This document shows, one piece after another, positions 44,537 to 52,645 of a stretch of DNA of 64,000 nucleotides. The translations under genes were made by a program, and so were the position numbers. The notes below the pieces were generated by a model. That model was not told the DNA's origin. It saw nothing but the letters and a program-made list of their open reading frames with translations, and searched no databases. Each line of letters begins with the position of its first letter. The first letter of the stretch is position 1. The DNA comes from Chloroflexus sp. (lineage in GTDB: Bacteria; Chloroflexota; Anaerolineae; Anaerolineales; Villigracilaceae), in NCBI GenBank assembly GCA_020723995.1, contig DYHT01000003.1:23521-87520 (forward strand), given 5' to 3'.

Positions 44537-45889
44537 TCAACGCGGCTGCATTGTAACCTCTTTATCCAGAGGGCCGGTGCGTTCATAGAACAGGTCAATC
44601 AAAGTCTGCGCCAATTTGGCAGCCTCGTGGTGCAAGGGGCGATCACGATCCAGCAAGTCAGCGCAATAAACGCGCCCATCGCCCAGCAGTTCGTCGTCGA
44701 GCCTCACCCATTGTACCCCCTCCGGCAAGTCCGCCTCATAGCCGGTGTTACACACGATGATATCAATAACATCCGAACCGATAAATTCTTCCAGCGCATG
44801 GATGTGATCGCTGCAATTATAGGCCTGGGTCTCACCAAGCTGAGTAGCAACATTGCAAATGAAAATCTTTATTGCCCGGCTGGAGCGTATGGCTGCCATC
44901 AAATCCGGAACCAAAACGTTCGGCAGGAGGCTGGTGTAAAGGCTGCCTGGGCCGATGACGATCATGTCCGCAGCCAGGATAGCTTGGATCACCGGCGGGA
45001 AAGCAGTCGCGTCGTTCGGTTCGAGCCAAACCCGGCGTACGCGCCCGCCAATTTCAGGTATCTTACTTTCACCCTCTACGCGGATCTCATTGGGCGAGTT
45101 CGGCAATTGAATGTCAGCCACAAGGCGCACATTATTCAGCGTCGCCGGCAGCACATGCCCATGCACAGATAATACCCGGCCGGATTCGGAAATCGCCTCT
45201 TCGAAGCTGCCGGTGATATCCACCAATGCGGAGATGAACAGGTTGCCGAACGAATGACCCTCCAACTGGTTATCGCCGCTAAAGCGGTACTGGAATAACT
45301 GCGTCAACAAGGCTTCGTCATTGGAAAGAGCTGCCAGGCAATTGCGCATGTCACCGGGCGGAAGGATGCCCAGGCTGCGCCGCAATTCACCCGAAGAACC
45401 GCCATCATCAGTGACCGCGACGACCGCAGTCAGGTTATGGGTATGGTTTTTCAGCCCGCGCAGCACAGTGGCAAGCCCATGCCCGCCGCCGATGGCGACG
45501 ACGCGCGGGCCTTTCTCGCGGCGGCGGTACTCAGTCACCTGATCCACCAATTTCTGTCCAGGACGCAAGAAGGGTATCAGTAAAGCACGATTCAGGCCCC
45601 ATATCCCCGTAAAAATGAGGCCAACGCCTATTCCCCCGAATATAAGGAAACGCAGAGGGCGAGAAAGAAAACGTAATGAGAGGAATGAAAGCGCCGGCAA
45701 CCACCAGGTTTCTGGGGCGGTGCGGTAAATTTCCAGCAACAAGATCCCCAGGCCGACCCCCAGTAATGTAATGCCACACAAAAGTAATAAGAGCCAGCGT
45801 TTAACCCCGATACCGGGTATCAACCAGCGGAAAGAGCGGGTTATTTCCTTCCAGATCGAAAAAAAACAGACTTTTTTCTTGTTACTCAT
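44537..45889 (-). CDS. yvcK: YvcK/CofD-like protein (gluconeogenesis factor), membrane-anchored
   Basis: 450 aa from the ATG at 45889. Two membrane helices (about 30-100) precede a CofD/YvcK domain: GPRVVAIGGGHGLATVLRGLK, VAVTDDGGSSGELRR, PPGDMRNCLAAL, SFGNLFISAL and GPGSLYTSLLPN. In Bacillus YvcK binds UDP-sugars and supports growth and wall synthesis on gluconeogenic carbon; the membrane extension is seen in some other bacteria. Start chosen from the promoter at 45897-45925, whose -10 box ends 7 nt upstream. Confidence 0.9.
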   Translation of the reverse strand: MSNKKKVCFFSIWKEITRSFRWLIPGIGVKRWLLLLLCGITLLGVGLGILLLEIYRTAPETWWLPALSFLSLRFLSRPLRFLIFGGIGVGLIFTGIWGLNRALLIPFLRPGQKLVDQVTEYRRREKGPRVVAIGGGHGLATVLRGLKNHTHNLTAVVAVTDDGGSSGELRRSLGILPPGDMRNCLAALSNDEALLTQLFQYRFSGDNQLEGHSFGNLFISALVDITGSFEEAISESGRVLSVHGHVLPATLNNVRLVADIQLPNSPNEIRVEGESKIPEIGGRVRRVWLEPNDATAFPPVIQAILAADMIVIGPGSLYTSLLPNVLVPDLMAAIRSSRAIKIFICNVATQLGETQAYNCSDHIHALEEFIGSDVIDIIVCNTGYEADLPEGVQWVRLDDELLGDGRVYCADLLDRDRPLHHEAAKLAQTLIDLFYERTGPLDKEVTMQPR

Positions 45890-45896
45890 CAATGGG

Positions 45897-45925
45897 ATGA
45901 TAGCAGTCTTTGATTGAATAGTCAA
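45897..45925 (-). promoter_or_regulatory. Leaderless promoter TTGACT-17-TATCAT of yvcK
   Basis: On the minus strand, TTGACT (45925-45920), a 17-bp spacer and TATCAT (45902-45897), then 7 nt to ATG at 45889. Good -35 and spacing make this the clearest leaderless promoter in the window. Confidence 0.75.
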
Positions 45926-45968
45926 CCACAGCCCGGCATCTTTCACGAGAATTCCAAAACACCCATGT

Positions 45969-45974
45969 TATAAT
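45969..45974 (+). promoter_or_regulatory. -10 box 6 nt before the ROK fragment start
   Basis: TATAAT at 45969-45974, 6 nt, ATG at 45981. Divergent from the yvcK promoter across about 40 bp. No clear -35. Confidence 0.55.
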
Positions 45975-45980
45975 CGTCCC

Positions 45981-46421
45981 ATGGGCGCAATCCTTGTTGC
46001 AGATGTCGGGGGCACCCAACTGCGTGTTGCAGCCTTCGCGCGGGATAGCATCGAGCCAATAAGACACACGACTGCACCCACAAAATCTCCCGGCGGTTCC
46101 ACGTTTGAGCGGTTTACAGCACTCATCGCCTCTGCCTGGCCGGACGAAACGGTGGAGACGATCTCCGTCGCTGCACCCGGGCCGCTCGACTCTGCGACAG
46201 GCGTCATCTTGTCCGCGCCAAATATTCCAGAGTGGATGAATTACCCACTCGGCGAACGACTGGCCGAACGCTTCGGGGTGCCCGTTTTTATCGGCAATGA
46301 TGCCAATCTGGCCCTGTTGGGAGAATGGCGCTACGGCGCCGGGCAGGGACATCACGACTTGATCTACATGAGGTGGCTCCCATGCCCCCAGATTGAGCAT
46401 TCACAAATCCAAAAGGAGTAA
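45981..46421 (+). pseudogene. ROK-family sugar kinase, C-terminal half missing
   Basis: 146 aa. N-terminal ROK/glucokinase domain: ILVADVGGTQLRVAA phosphate motif, VAAPGPLD and VFIGNDANLALLGEW with the catalytic Asp, up to GHHDLIYM. Typical ROK kinases continue with TGIGGG and zinc motifs for about 170 more residues. Here the sequence changes to RWLPCPQIEHSQIQKE and stops. The break falls at a GGCTCCCATGCC segment (about 46375), a 12-mer also present in a hairpin near 49344. Probably nonfunctional. The next gene follows 5 nt later. Confidence 0.72.
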
Positions 46422-46426
46422 TTCTG

Positions 46427-47761
46427 ATGCAACCAATGAAGTTACCAGGCCCCAAGGCCAGGGCGCTGATCAAGCGCGACTCATCTGTCATTTCGCCTTC
46501 ATACCCGCGAGGCGTTCCCTTCGTCATGGATCACGGGCGCGGCACCCAGGTCTGGGACGTGGACGGCAACCGCTTCCTGGATTTCGCCGCCGGGATTGCG
46601 GTCGTCGCCACCGGACACAGTCACCCTGAAGTTGTCAAGGCCATCCAGCAGCAAGCCGAACAATTTATTCACATTTCATCAGACTTTTATCACTCCAAAT
46701 GGGTTGAGCTGGGCGAAAAACTGGATGAGATCGCGCCATTCGAAGAAGCTTCCGTCTCATTCATGACCAATTCGGGGACAGAAGCGGTCGAGACGGCCAT
46801 AAAACTGGCCCGCTATCACACCGGGCGCTCCAATTTCATCGGCTTTACCGGCGCTTTTCATGGACGCACGATGGGCGCAGTAACCTTCACCGCCAGCAAG
46901 CCTACCTATCATCGTGGGTTCTATCCTCTGATGCCCGGCGTCGTCCATGCGCCATACCCCAATCCTTACCGCCCCGTCCTTGAACGGCTGCCCGGCGAAG
47001 ATTACGGCGAGACTGTTGTCCGCTATATCGAGGAAGAAATCCTCGGCCACATCCTTCCACCCGACGAGGTAGCGGCCATCCTCGTCGAAACCATTCAAGG
47101 CGAGGGAGGCTACATCGTGCCGCCTCCAGGATTCTATCCAGCCCTGCGCGAGCTGTGCGATAAACACGGCATCCTGTTGATCTTGGATGAAGTTCAGTCT
47201 GGCATGGGGCGCACCGGCAAATGGTGGGCCATCGAGCATTTTGATATCGAGCCGGATATTATCACTGCTGCGAAAGGTATCGCTTCAGGCATGCCCCTGG
47301 GCGCCGCCATTGCCCGTAAATCCGTGATGGATTGGCCGCGCGGCGCACATGGCAATACATTCGGCGGCAACCCCATCTCGTGTGCGGCCGCCATAGCAAC
47401 GATAGACCTTATCGAGCGCGAATATATGCAGAACACAGTCGAAGTCGGTGAATATATGCGGGATGCGCTGCACGAAATTATGGCCCGCCATGCCAGCATT
47501 GGCGACGTACGCGGCCTGGGACTGATGTTGGGCGTCGAATTTGTCAAGGATCGCAAGAGCAAATATCCCGCCGAAGAGTTGCGCGACCGCGTTGTAGACC
47601 TGGCTTTCGAGCGCGGCCTGCTCCTGCTCGGCTGCGGTAAAAACGTCATGCGCATCGCGCCACCCTTGAGCATCTCAAAGTCTGAGGTTGATGAAGGTTT
47701 GATCATCTTCGAGGAAGCGATCACACTGGCAGAGAAAGAATTAAAGAGCAAGAAAGGCTAA
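46427..47761 (+). CDS. Class III aminotransferase (4-aminobutyrate/ornithine type)
   Basis: 444 aa PLP fold-type I enzyme. GIAVVATGHSHPEVV, NSGTEAVETAIKLAR, AFHGRTMGA, the PLP-binding LILDEVQSGMGRTGK, and the PLP lysine in AAKGIASGMPLGA. Closest by feel to 4-aminobutyrate or acetylornithine/diaminobutyrate aminotransferases; the exact amine donor is not determinable by eye. AAAGGAG precedes the ATG. Downstream, the histidine kinase gene starts 3 nt after its stop. Confidence 0.9.
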   Translation: MQPMKLPGPKARALIKRDSSVISPSYPRGVPFVMDHGRGTQVWDVDGNRFLDFAAGIAVVATGHSHPEVVKAIQQQAEQFIHISSDFYHSKWVELGEKLDEIAPFEEASVSFMTNSGTEAVETAIKLARYHTGRSNFIGFTGAFHGRTMGAVTFTASKPTYHRGFYPLMPGVVHAPYPNPYRPVLERLPGEDYGETVVRYIEEEILGHILPPDEVAAILVETIQGEGGYIVPPPGFYPALRELCDKHGILLILDEVQSGMGRTGKWWAIEHFDIEPDIITAAKGIASGMPLGAAIARKSVMDWPRGAHGNTFGGNPISCAAAIATIDLIEREYMQNTVEVGEYMRDALHEIMARHASIGDVRGLGLMLGVEFVKDRKSKYPAEELRDRVVDLAFERGLLLLGCGKNVMRIAPPLSISKSEVDEGLIIFEEAITLAEKELKSKKG

Positions 47762-47764
47762 GTA

Positions 47765-49309
47765 ATGCTGCCTGATTTCCGCGTTCGACAGCGCGATTAC
47801 CTGCTCGAAATTGCGCGTGCCATCACCCAGGAACTCGACCTGGATAAACTGCTGGCGCGCATCCTGCGCATTTCCATTGAAATGCTCGCCGGTCAAGCCG
47901 GTATCATCGCGCTAAAAGAGAGCACCGGCTGGCGCGTGGCTGCTGCACATGGCATCCCGCCAGCCTTTTTGCACTATCTCGAACCCCTTCTGGCTGAAGA
48001 GAAAGTGCGCGAATTAAACGTTGTCGAACTCAACCGCATGTTAAAAGAGCTGACCTACACCGCCAGCATGGGCTTGCTCAACGGCGTCGGCTTGCCGCTG
48101 GTCGCGCATGGCCAGGTTATTGGGGTAACTTTCATCTTTCGGGGATACCCGGATGTCTTTTCGACCAATGATAAATTGCTCCTGCAGAGCTTCGCTGACC
48201 AGGCCGCCATCGCGGTCTTTAATGCCCAGCTCTATACCCAGGTCAGTTATGAAAAACAGCGCCTGGACGCCCTGCTTGATTCGGCCGCGGATGGGATTCT
48301 CATCCTGAGGGCCGACCGCGTCATCGAGCGCGTCAATGCTGCATTCGAACGGATGTTAGGCATAGCGCGCGAAAAGCTGCAGGGGCGGCCACACGACGAT
48401 ATTGTCCGTTGGGCGCGCCGTCCCGAAGGTTTGACGCTGGAAGAGGCCGAATCAGGCGGTTGGCCGCTGACCCCCAATGCTTATCTCTATGTCGAGGGTG
48501 ATCTGCAAAGGCCCGAGCCGCCATCTCTGCCCGTTGGCATAACCTACGCACCACTGCTGACTGCGGATGGCGCGTTACGCAACATTGTCGTCACCATCCG
48601 GGACATCACGAAATTCCGCACCGCAGAGGAGATTAAAAACACTTTTGTCTCGATCATCAGCCACGAACTCAAGACACCGGTCGCGTTGATCAAAGGCTAC
48701 GTCAGCACCTTGCGCCGCGAAGACGCCTCCTGGGATCGCGCCATCGTACAAGATAGCTTAGGGGTTATCGAAGAAGAAGCCGATCGCCTGACTACGATGA
48801 TCGAGGACTTGCTGGACGCTTCACGCCTGCAGGCTGGCGGCCTGAAACCCAACCTGGCCGATATTTCCCTGCCGGCCTTGGCCGAACGCCTGGCCGAACG
48901 CTTTCGCACCCAGACCGGTCATCACACCCTGGTCACAGATTTTCCAGAAAAATTTCCCGTCATCCTTGCAGACGAGAAGCGCATCGAGCAAGTCCTTGCC
49001 AACCTGTTATCCAATGCCATTAAATACGCCCCCGGTGGTGAAATCCGCATCAGCGGGCAGGTACGGCCTGAGCAGGTAATTGTCACAGTGAATGACGAGG
49101 GCTTGGGAATTGATCCGGCTGATATTCCATATATCTTCGATCGTTTCTATCGCGCCGAAAAAGCTGTCCGCAAGACAAAAGGCGCCGGTTTGGGTCTATA
49201 CCTGGCGCGGGCCATCGTCGAAGCGCACGGCGGACGCATCTGGGTGGACCCGAAGCCAAACACTGGTGCCCGCATCTGTTTCTCCCTGCCGCGTCAACCC
49301 GCGTCCTGA
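47765..49309 (+). CDS. Cytoplasmic sensor histidine kinase (GAF-PAS-HisKA-HATPase)
   Basis: 514 aa without membrane helices. A GAF-like domain (about 15-155; LARILRISIEMLAGQAGIIA), a PAS domain (about 160-280; LLDSAADGILILRAD), the HisKA H-box with phospho-acceptor His300 in ISHELKTPVALIKGY, and an HATPase with N-box NLLSNAIKYAPGG and G-boxes NDEGLGID and GAGLGLYLA. Complete and probably active. No response regulator is adjacent, so it would signal to an unlinked one. Cotranscribed with the aminotransferase, 3 nt apart. Confidence 0.92.
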   Translation: MLPDFRVRQRDYLLEIARAITQELDLDKLLARILRISIEMLAGQAGIIALKESTGWRVAAAHGIPPAFLHYLEPLLAEEKVRELNVVELNRMLKELTYTASMGLLNGVGLPLVAHGQVIGVTFIFRGYPDVFSTNDKLLLQSFADQAAIAVFNAQLYTQVSYEKQRLDALLDSAADGILILRADRVIERVNAAFERMLGIAREKLQGRPHDDIVRWARRPEGLTLEEAESGGWPLTPNAYLYVEGDLQRPEPPSLPVGITYAPLLTADGALRNIVVTIRDITKFRTAEEIKNTFVSIISHELKTPVALIKGYVSTLRREDASWDRAIVQDSLGVIEEEADRLTTMIEDLLDASRLQAGGLKPNLADISLPALAERLAERFRTQTGHHTLVTDFPEKFPVILADEKRIEQVLANLLSNAIKYAPGGEIRISGQVRPEQVIVTVNDEGLGIDPADIPYIFDRFYRAEKAVRKTKGAGLGLYLARAIVEAHGGRIWVDPKPNTGARICFSLPRQPAS

Positions 49310-49473
49310 CTTAGAGACTATCTCAAAACTCAGCAGAGACGGCTCCCATGCCGTCGAATTACTTTGACGCCAAATATGGCGGTGAGTCACGGCGTTTCCC
49401 AAAGAACCAACACAAATCACGAAGGAACACCAGGTTTAATGGGGTAAAATAACCCCTTGTGCCACAAACACCT
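49310..49473. other. Spacer after the histidine kinase with a small hairpin
   Basis: GACGGCTCCCATGCCGTC (49343-49360) is an inverted repeat (GACGG/CCGTC) sharing GGCTCCCATGCC with the broken end of the ROK gene. GGGGT-TAAAAT-ACCCC-like sequence at 49441-49457 includes a possible -10 box. No ORF is convincing. Confidence 0.35.
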
Positions 49474-49515
49474 AATCGTAAATCTTAGATCCGAAATCAT
49501 AAATCGAGAATAGCC
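49474..49515. repeat. Heptamer repeat flush with the CpXC gene start codon
   Basis: AATCGTA, AATCTTA, GATCCGA, AATCATA, AATCGAG, AATAGCC, then ATG at 49516. Six 7-nt units occupy the place of a ribosome-binding site. Confidence 0.7.
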
Positions 49516-50886
49516 ATGCCTCCTCAAAGAACACAAATCTCATGCCCCCGCTGCCGGCAACCCATCCTGGCGCAAGTCGAACAACTCTTTGACATTACCG
49601 CTGACCCAGGCGCGAAGCATCGTCTGTTGGGCGGGGTCTCTAATTTCGCAAACTGCCCGCAGTGCGGCTATCACGGCGCGCTGGCTACGCCGATCGTCTA
49701 TCACGATGCAGACAAGGAACTCTTGCTCACTTTCTTCCCCGGGGAACTGAACGTACCGGTCAATGAGCAGGAGAAACTCTTTGGGCCGCTGATCAATCAG
49801 GTCGTTAACCGCCTTTCACCTGAAAAGCGGAAAGCCTACCTCCTGCGCCCGCAGAGTTTTCTCACCCATCAGAGTCTGATCGAGCGCATCCTGGGTGCAG
49901 ACGGCATCACCCCTGCCATGATCCAGGCTCAACAGCAGCGCGTGAGCCTGATCGAACGTCTGCTCGCCGCATCCAGCGCAGAGGCGCGCAAAGAGATTAT
50001 TCAACAGGAAGCCAGGCTGCTGGATGCCGAGTTCTTCTCCATGTTTGGCCGCTTGATGGAAGGCGCCGCGGCCAGCGGCCAGGAGCAGGTCGCCCAGCAA
50101 ATGAATGCCCTGCAGACACAGCTAATGGCTGAAAGCGAGTACGGCCGGCAATTACAGAGTCAGGTCAACGAAATCCAGGAAGCTGTCAAGAGCTTGCAGG
50201 CAGCCGGGGAAGGACTTACTCGCGAAAAATTGCTGAATATGCTCATCGAAGCGCCGAATGAAGCCCGTCTCAGCGCGCTGGTCAGCCTGACTCGCCCGGG
50301 ATTGGATTATCAATTCTTTCAATCGCTCTCCGAGCGCCTCGAGACCAAGACCGGCGACGAGCGTAATAAACTGGAAGCCTTACGTGAAAAGTTGCTCGAT
50401 ATAACCCGCCAGATTGACCAGCGCGTGGAAGCAGAATACAAACGCGCCGGAGAGACCCTCAACGCGCTGCTCGCCGCGCCAGACATCCAAAAGGCCACGC
50501 TGGCGAGGGTGAACGAAATAAGCGAGATCTTCGTTCAAGTGCTCGACCGCGCCTTGCAAGAAGCTACCCAAAAGAAGGATGAAGCGCAACTAAAGAAACT
50601 CGAACAAATCGTCGCCGTGCTGCAAAAGGTATCTGCACCGCCCAAAGAATACGAGCTGCTGGAGAAATTGCTCGATGCGGCCGACGAGAAAGCCTTGCAA
50701 AAAATGCTGGAAGAACGCGCCCAGGATGTCACACCCGAATTTTCATCCTTCGTCGGCGGCGTTTTGGCGCAGACCGAGGGCCGCGCCAGCGAGATCCTCA
50801 CCAAGGAGGAAGCCGAGGTCATCCAAAAACTGGAGACGATCTACCGGGCTGTCCTGAAATTCTGTATGAAGAAGAGTATGAAGTAA
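49516..50886 (+). CDS. CpXC-domain protein with long helical region
   Basis: 456 aa. The N-terminal CpXC zinc-ribbon domain has C10/C13 (SCPRC) and C47/C50 (NCPQCGYHG), followed by AYLLRPQSF-type CpXC strands to about residue 125. The remaining 330 residues are almost entirely helical, charged and Gln/Glu/Leu-rich, with coiled-coil character (LQTQLMAESEYGRQL, LEALREKLLDITRQ). No signal or membrane segment. Function unknown. Confidence 0.7.
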   Translation: MPPQRTQISCPRCRQPILAQVEQLFDITADPGAKHRLLGGVSNFANCPQCGYHGALATPIVYHDADKELLLTFFPGELNVPVNEQEKLFGPLINQVVNRLSPEKRKAYLLRPQSFLTHQSLIERILGADGITPAMIQAQQQRVSLIERLLAASSAEARKEIIQQEARLLDAEFFSMFGRLMEGAAASGQEQVAQQMNALQTQLMAESEYGRQLQSQVNEIQEAVKSLQAAGEGLTREKLLNMLIEAPNEARLSALVSLTRPGLDYQFFQSLSERLETKTGDERNKLEALREKLLDITRQIDQRVEAEYKRAGETLNALLAAPDIQKATLARVNEISEIFVQVLDRALQEATQKKDEAQLKKLEQIVAVLQKVSAPPKEYELLEKLLDAADEKALQKMLEERAQDVTPEFSSFVGGVLAQTEGRASEILTKEEAEVIQKLETIYRAVLKFCMKKSMK

Positions 50887-50907
50887 AAATCGGATTTTTC
50901 AAACATC

Positions 50908-51285
50908 TCACTTTTCCAAATATGCTTGCGCGGCTTCAAGAAATTCGCGAGCTTGACTGATCATATTCGCGGCAATGTCTCTCTCGATTCCTGATTCGAC
51001 TCCGTAATCCCCGACAAGCCGTTTATCGAAAGAGTCTATAAGCCAACGATGATATTTTGGATCGAGAGCCTTTGTCTTTGCAAAATGCTCTCCAAATGCG
51101 GCATGGACTGCGCTGTGTTTTCCAAATTGCATTCCTTTTTCGTTCAACAACGCCTCTGCCACATAGAACATCGCGTAATATGCCCGCCCCGCACCAATAT
51201 CTGATTTCCCCATATCCACCAGTATCTCGGCAGCTTCTATGGCATCCAGTGCCTTTTCCAATAATTTGCGGCTATACTCCTTCAT
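50908..51285 (-). CDS. HEPN-domain protein
   Basis: 125 aa from the ATG at 51285, which overlaps the MNT stop (ATGA). Helical HEPN fold of the COG1895 type: YSRKLLEKALDAIEAAEILV, GRAYYAMFYVAEALL, and the C-terminal RLVGDYG plus EFLEAAQAYL. Paired HEPN and MNT genes form toxin-antitoxin systems in which HEPN is the RNase toxin and MNT neutralises it, sometimes by AMPylation. Confidence 0.85.
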   Translation of the reverse strand: MKEYSRKLLEKALDAIEAAEILVDMGKSDIGAGRAYYAMFYVAEALLNEKGMQFGKHSAVHAAFGEHFAKTKALDPKYHRWLIDSFDKRLVGDYGVESGIERDIAANMISQAREFLEAAQAYLEK

Positions 51286-51614
51286 GCAGGGACTCCATCC
51301 ATGCGAATGTTGCGAAGCAATGGCGTGTCGCTTTCTTTCCATTGCATTTCTTTCATGATCACACGGCTAATACTAACACCATAGTCCAGTGACAACTCGC
51401 TGACCAATTCTCCCGTACGGTCAATTTCTTTCCCATAACTCTGATAGTTATTTAGCACGATCATCACGTCGATATCGGAATCGGCCCACGCCTCCCCGCG
51501 CGCATAAGACCCGTACAAGTAGACGCCCTTCAACCTGTCCCCATAAATACGGACAAGACCTTCCTTCAATTCTTTCATCAGTTTCCTGATACGAGCTGGC
51601 ACTTTCGCATTCAT
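51282..51614 (-). CDS. MNT-type nucleotidyltransferase (antitoxin partner)
   Basis: 110 aa minimal nucleotidyltransferase. GSYARGEA (35-42) with metal-binding D45/D47/D49 region (ADSDIDVMIV). It overlaps the downstream HEPN gene by 4 nt, and its ATG overlaps the TGA of the 40-aa ORF upstream, so translation of all three is likely coupled. Confidence 0.88.
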   Translation of the reverse strand: MNAKVPARIRKLMKELKEGLVRIYGDRLKGVYLYGSYARGEAWADSDIDVMIVLNNYQSYGKEIDRTGELVSELSLDYGVSISRVIMKEMQWKESDTPLLRNIRMDGVPA

Positions 51615-51733
51615 GTCCTTATTTTACCTTTTTTTCTCCCAAAGTGCGCCATGCGGACGCGCTGGTCGTCGCAGCGGAAGCGCACCACCACGCCCTTCAC
51701 TTCATACACGCCCATGTGCGAGACATTCATCAT
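51611..51733 (-). CDS. Small 40-aa protein between FHA regulator and MNT
   Basis: Not recognised. The ATG at 51733 directly follows the FHA gene stop (TGAATG), with GGAG in the end of the FHA gene. It encodes 40 basic residues (MMNVSHMGVYEVKGVVVRFR at the start, FGRKKGKIRT at the end), and its TGA overlaps the MNT start as ATGA. The overlaps on both sides argue for real translation, if only as a coupling ORF. It could also be the end of a longer decayed gene. Confidence 0.45.
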   Translation of the reverse strand: MMNVSHMGVYEVKGVVVRFRCDDQRVRMAHFGRKKGKIRT

Positions 51734-52390
51734 TCACTCCACCGGCGGATTATCCAGCCGCAAGCCATGCCCGCGCACAGTGACAATGTAAGGATACTGC
51801 GGGTCAATGTCCGCCAGCCGGTCACGTAAACGGCGGATGAGCGCATCCAGCGCCTGGTCCGAAACCCCAACCGCCTGTTCGTCGCCCCAGGCTGCCGTAA
51901 TCAAACCATGCCGGTCTACAACCTGGCCTTGACTCTCGTACAATACACGCAGGACATGAAATTGCAGCGCGGAAAGCGGCGGGTCTACCTGCTGCTGGTT
52001 AACCCAGACACGCCGGGAACGCAGATCGAGGTGTAGACGCCCGGGGCGGTCAGCAGACCCAGCTAAGGGCATGGTCGCATCGGATGTCAGGAAGAGGAAT
52101 TGCCCGGTTAATGCAATCTGCACGATGTCCCCGTCTTTCAAGGCCATCGGATTTGCTATGGGGTTCCCATTGCAATATGTACCGTTTTTGCTGCCCATGT
52201 CTTCCAGGATCACGCCTTCGGGTGTTGGTGTGAGGCGGGCGTGGAAACGGGATACCTGGCGGTCGGGGATCACAACTTCGCAGGTGGCTTCACGCCCGAT
52301 CACCAGTGGCTTGTTTAAAGGCCAACGTTGACCTTTTAGCACGCCCGTCTGTCCAATCAAGAGTGGGTATTCTTCCAGATTGCCTTCCAT
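51734..52390 (-). CDS. FHA-winged-helix transcriptional regulator
   Basis: 218 aa from the ATG at 52390 (GGAG upstream). The N-terminal FHA domain (VIGREATCEVVIPDRQVSRFHARL, then DMGSKNGTYCNG, about 25-100) binds phosphothreonine. The C-terminal OmpR/PhoB-type winged helix (LSALQFHVLRVLYE, then VSDQALDALIRRLR and YIVTVRGHGLRL, about 130-213) binds DNA. The Ser/Thr kinase encoded divergently is the likely source of the phospho-signal, a pairing like PknH-EmbR but with opposite domain order. Heads a run with the 40-aa ORF, MNT and HEPN. Confidence 0.88.
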   Translation of the reverse strand: MEGNLEEYPLLIGQTGVLKGQRWPLNKPLVIGREATCEVVIPDRQVSRFHARLTPTPEGVILEDMGSKNGTYCNGNPIANPMALKDGDIVQIALTGQFLFLTSDATMPLAGSADRPGRLHLDLRSRRVWVNQQQVDPPLSALQFHVLRVLYESQGQVVDRHGLITAAWGDEQAVGVSDQALDALIRRLRDRLADIDPQYPYIVTVRGHGLRLDNPPVE

Positions 52391-52645
52391 AGTCCGCTCC
52401 ACTTCCCTACGGCATGATGCAGGTTCTCTGGGATTTGCCGTGGTTGGATAGTAAGATAGGGAGCTGCCACATTCTCCCCCTTGCCACGGAGATTCCCAAT
52501 GAGCGATTATACATCAGGATGTCAAAAGACGCTTATAATATAGCAGAAATCGGATAGTGTGCAGCAATGGTCATCCAACGCCGAAATAAAACCACCTGCA
52601 CAATTTAATCGTTTTTCAACCGACACTCGATTATAGGAACCGGTT
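52391..52645. promoter_or_regulatory. Divergent control region of FHA regulator and Ser/Thr kinase
   Basis: 255 bp. Plus-strand TATAAT at 52534-52539 toward the kinase, and minus-strand TATAAT at 52511-52506 toward the regulator. A minus-strand TTGACA (52525-52520) is only 8 bp from the latter, too near for a standard pair. Confidence 0.4.
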
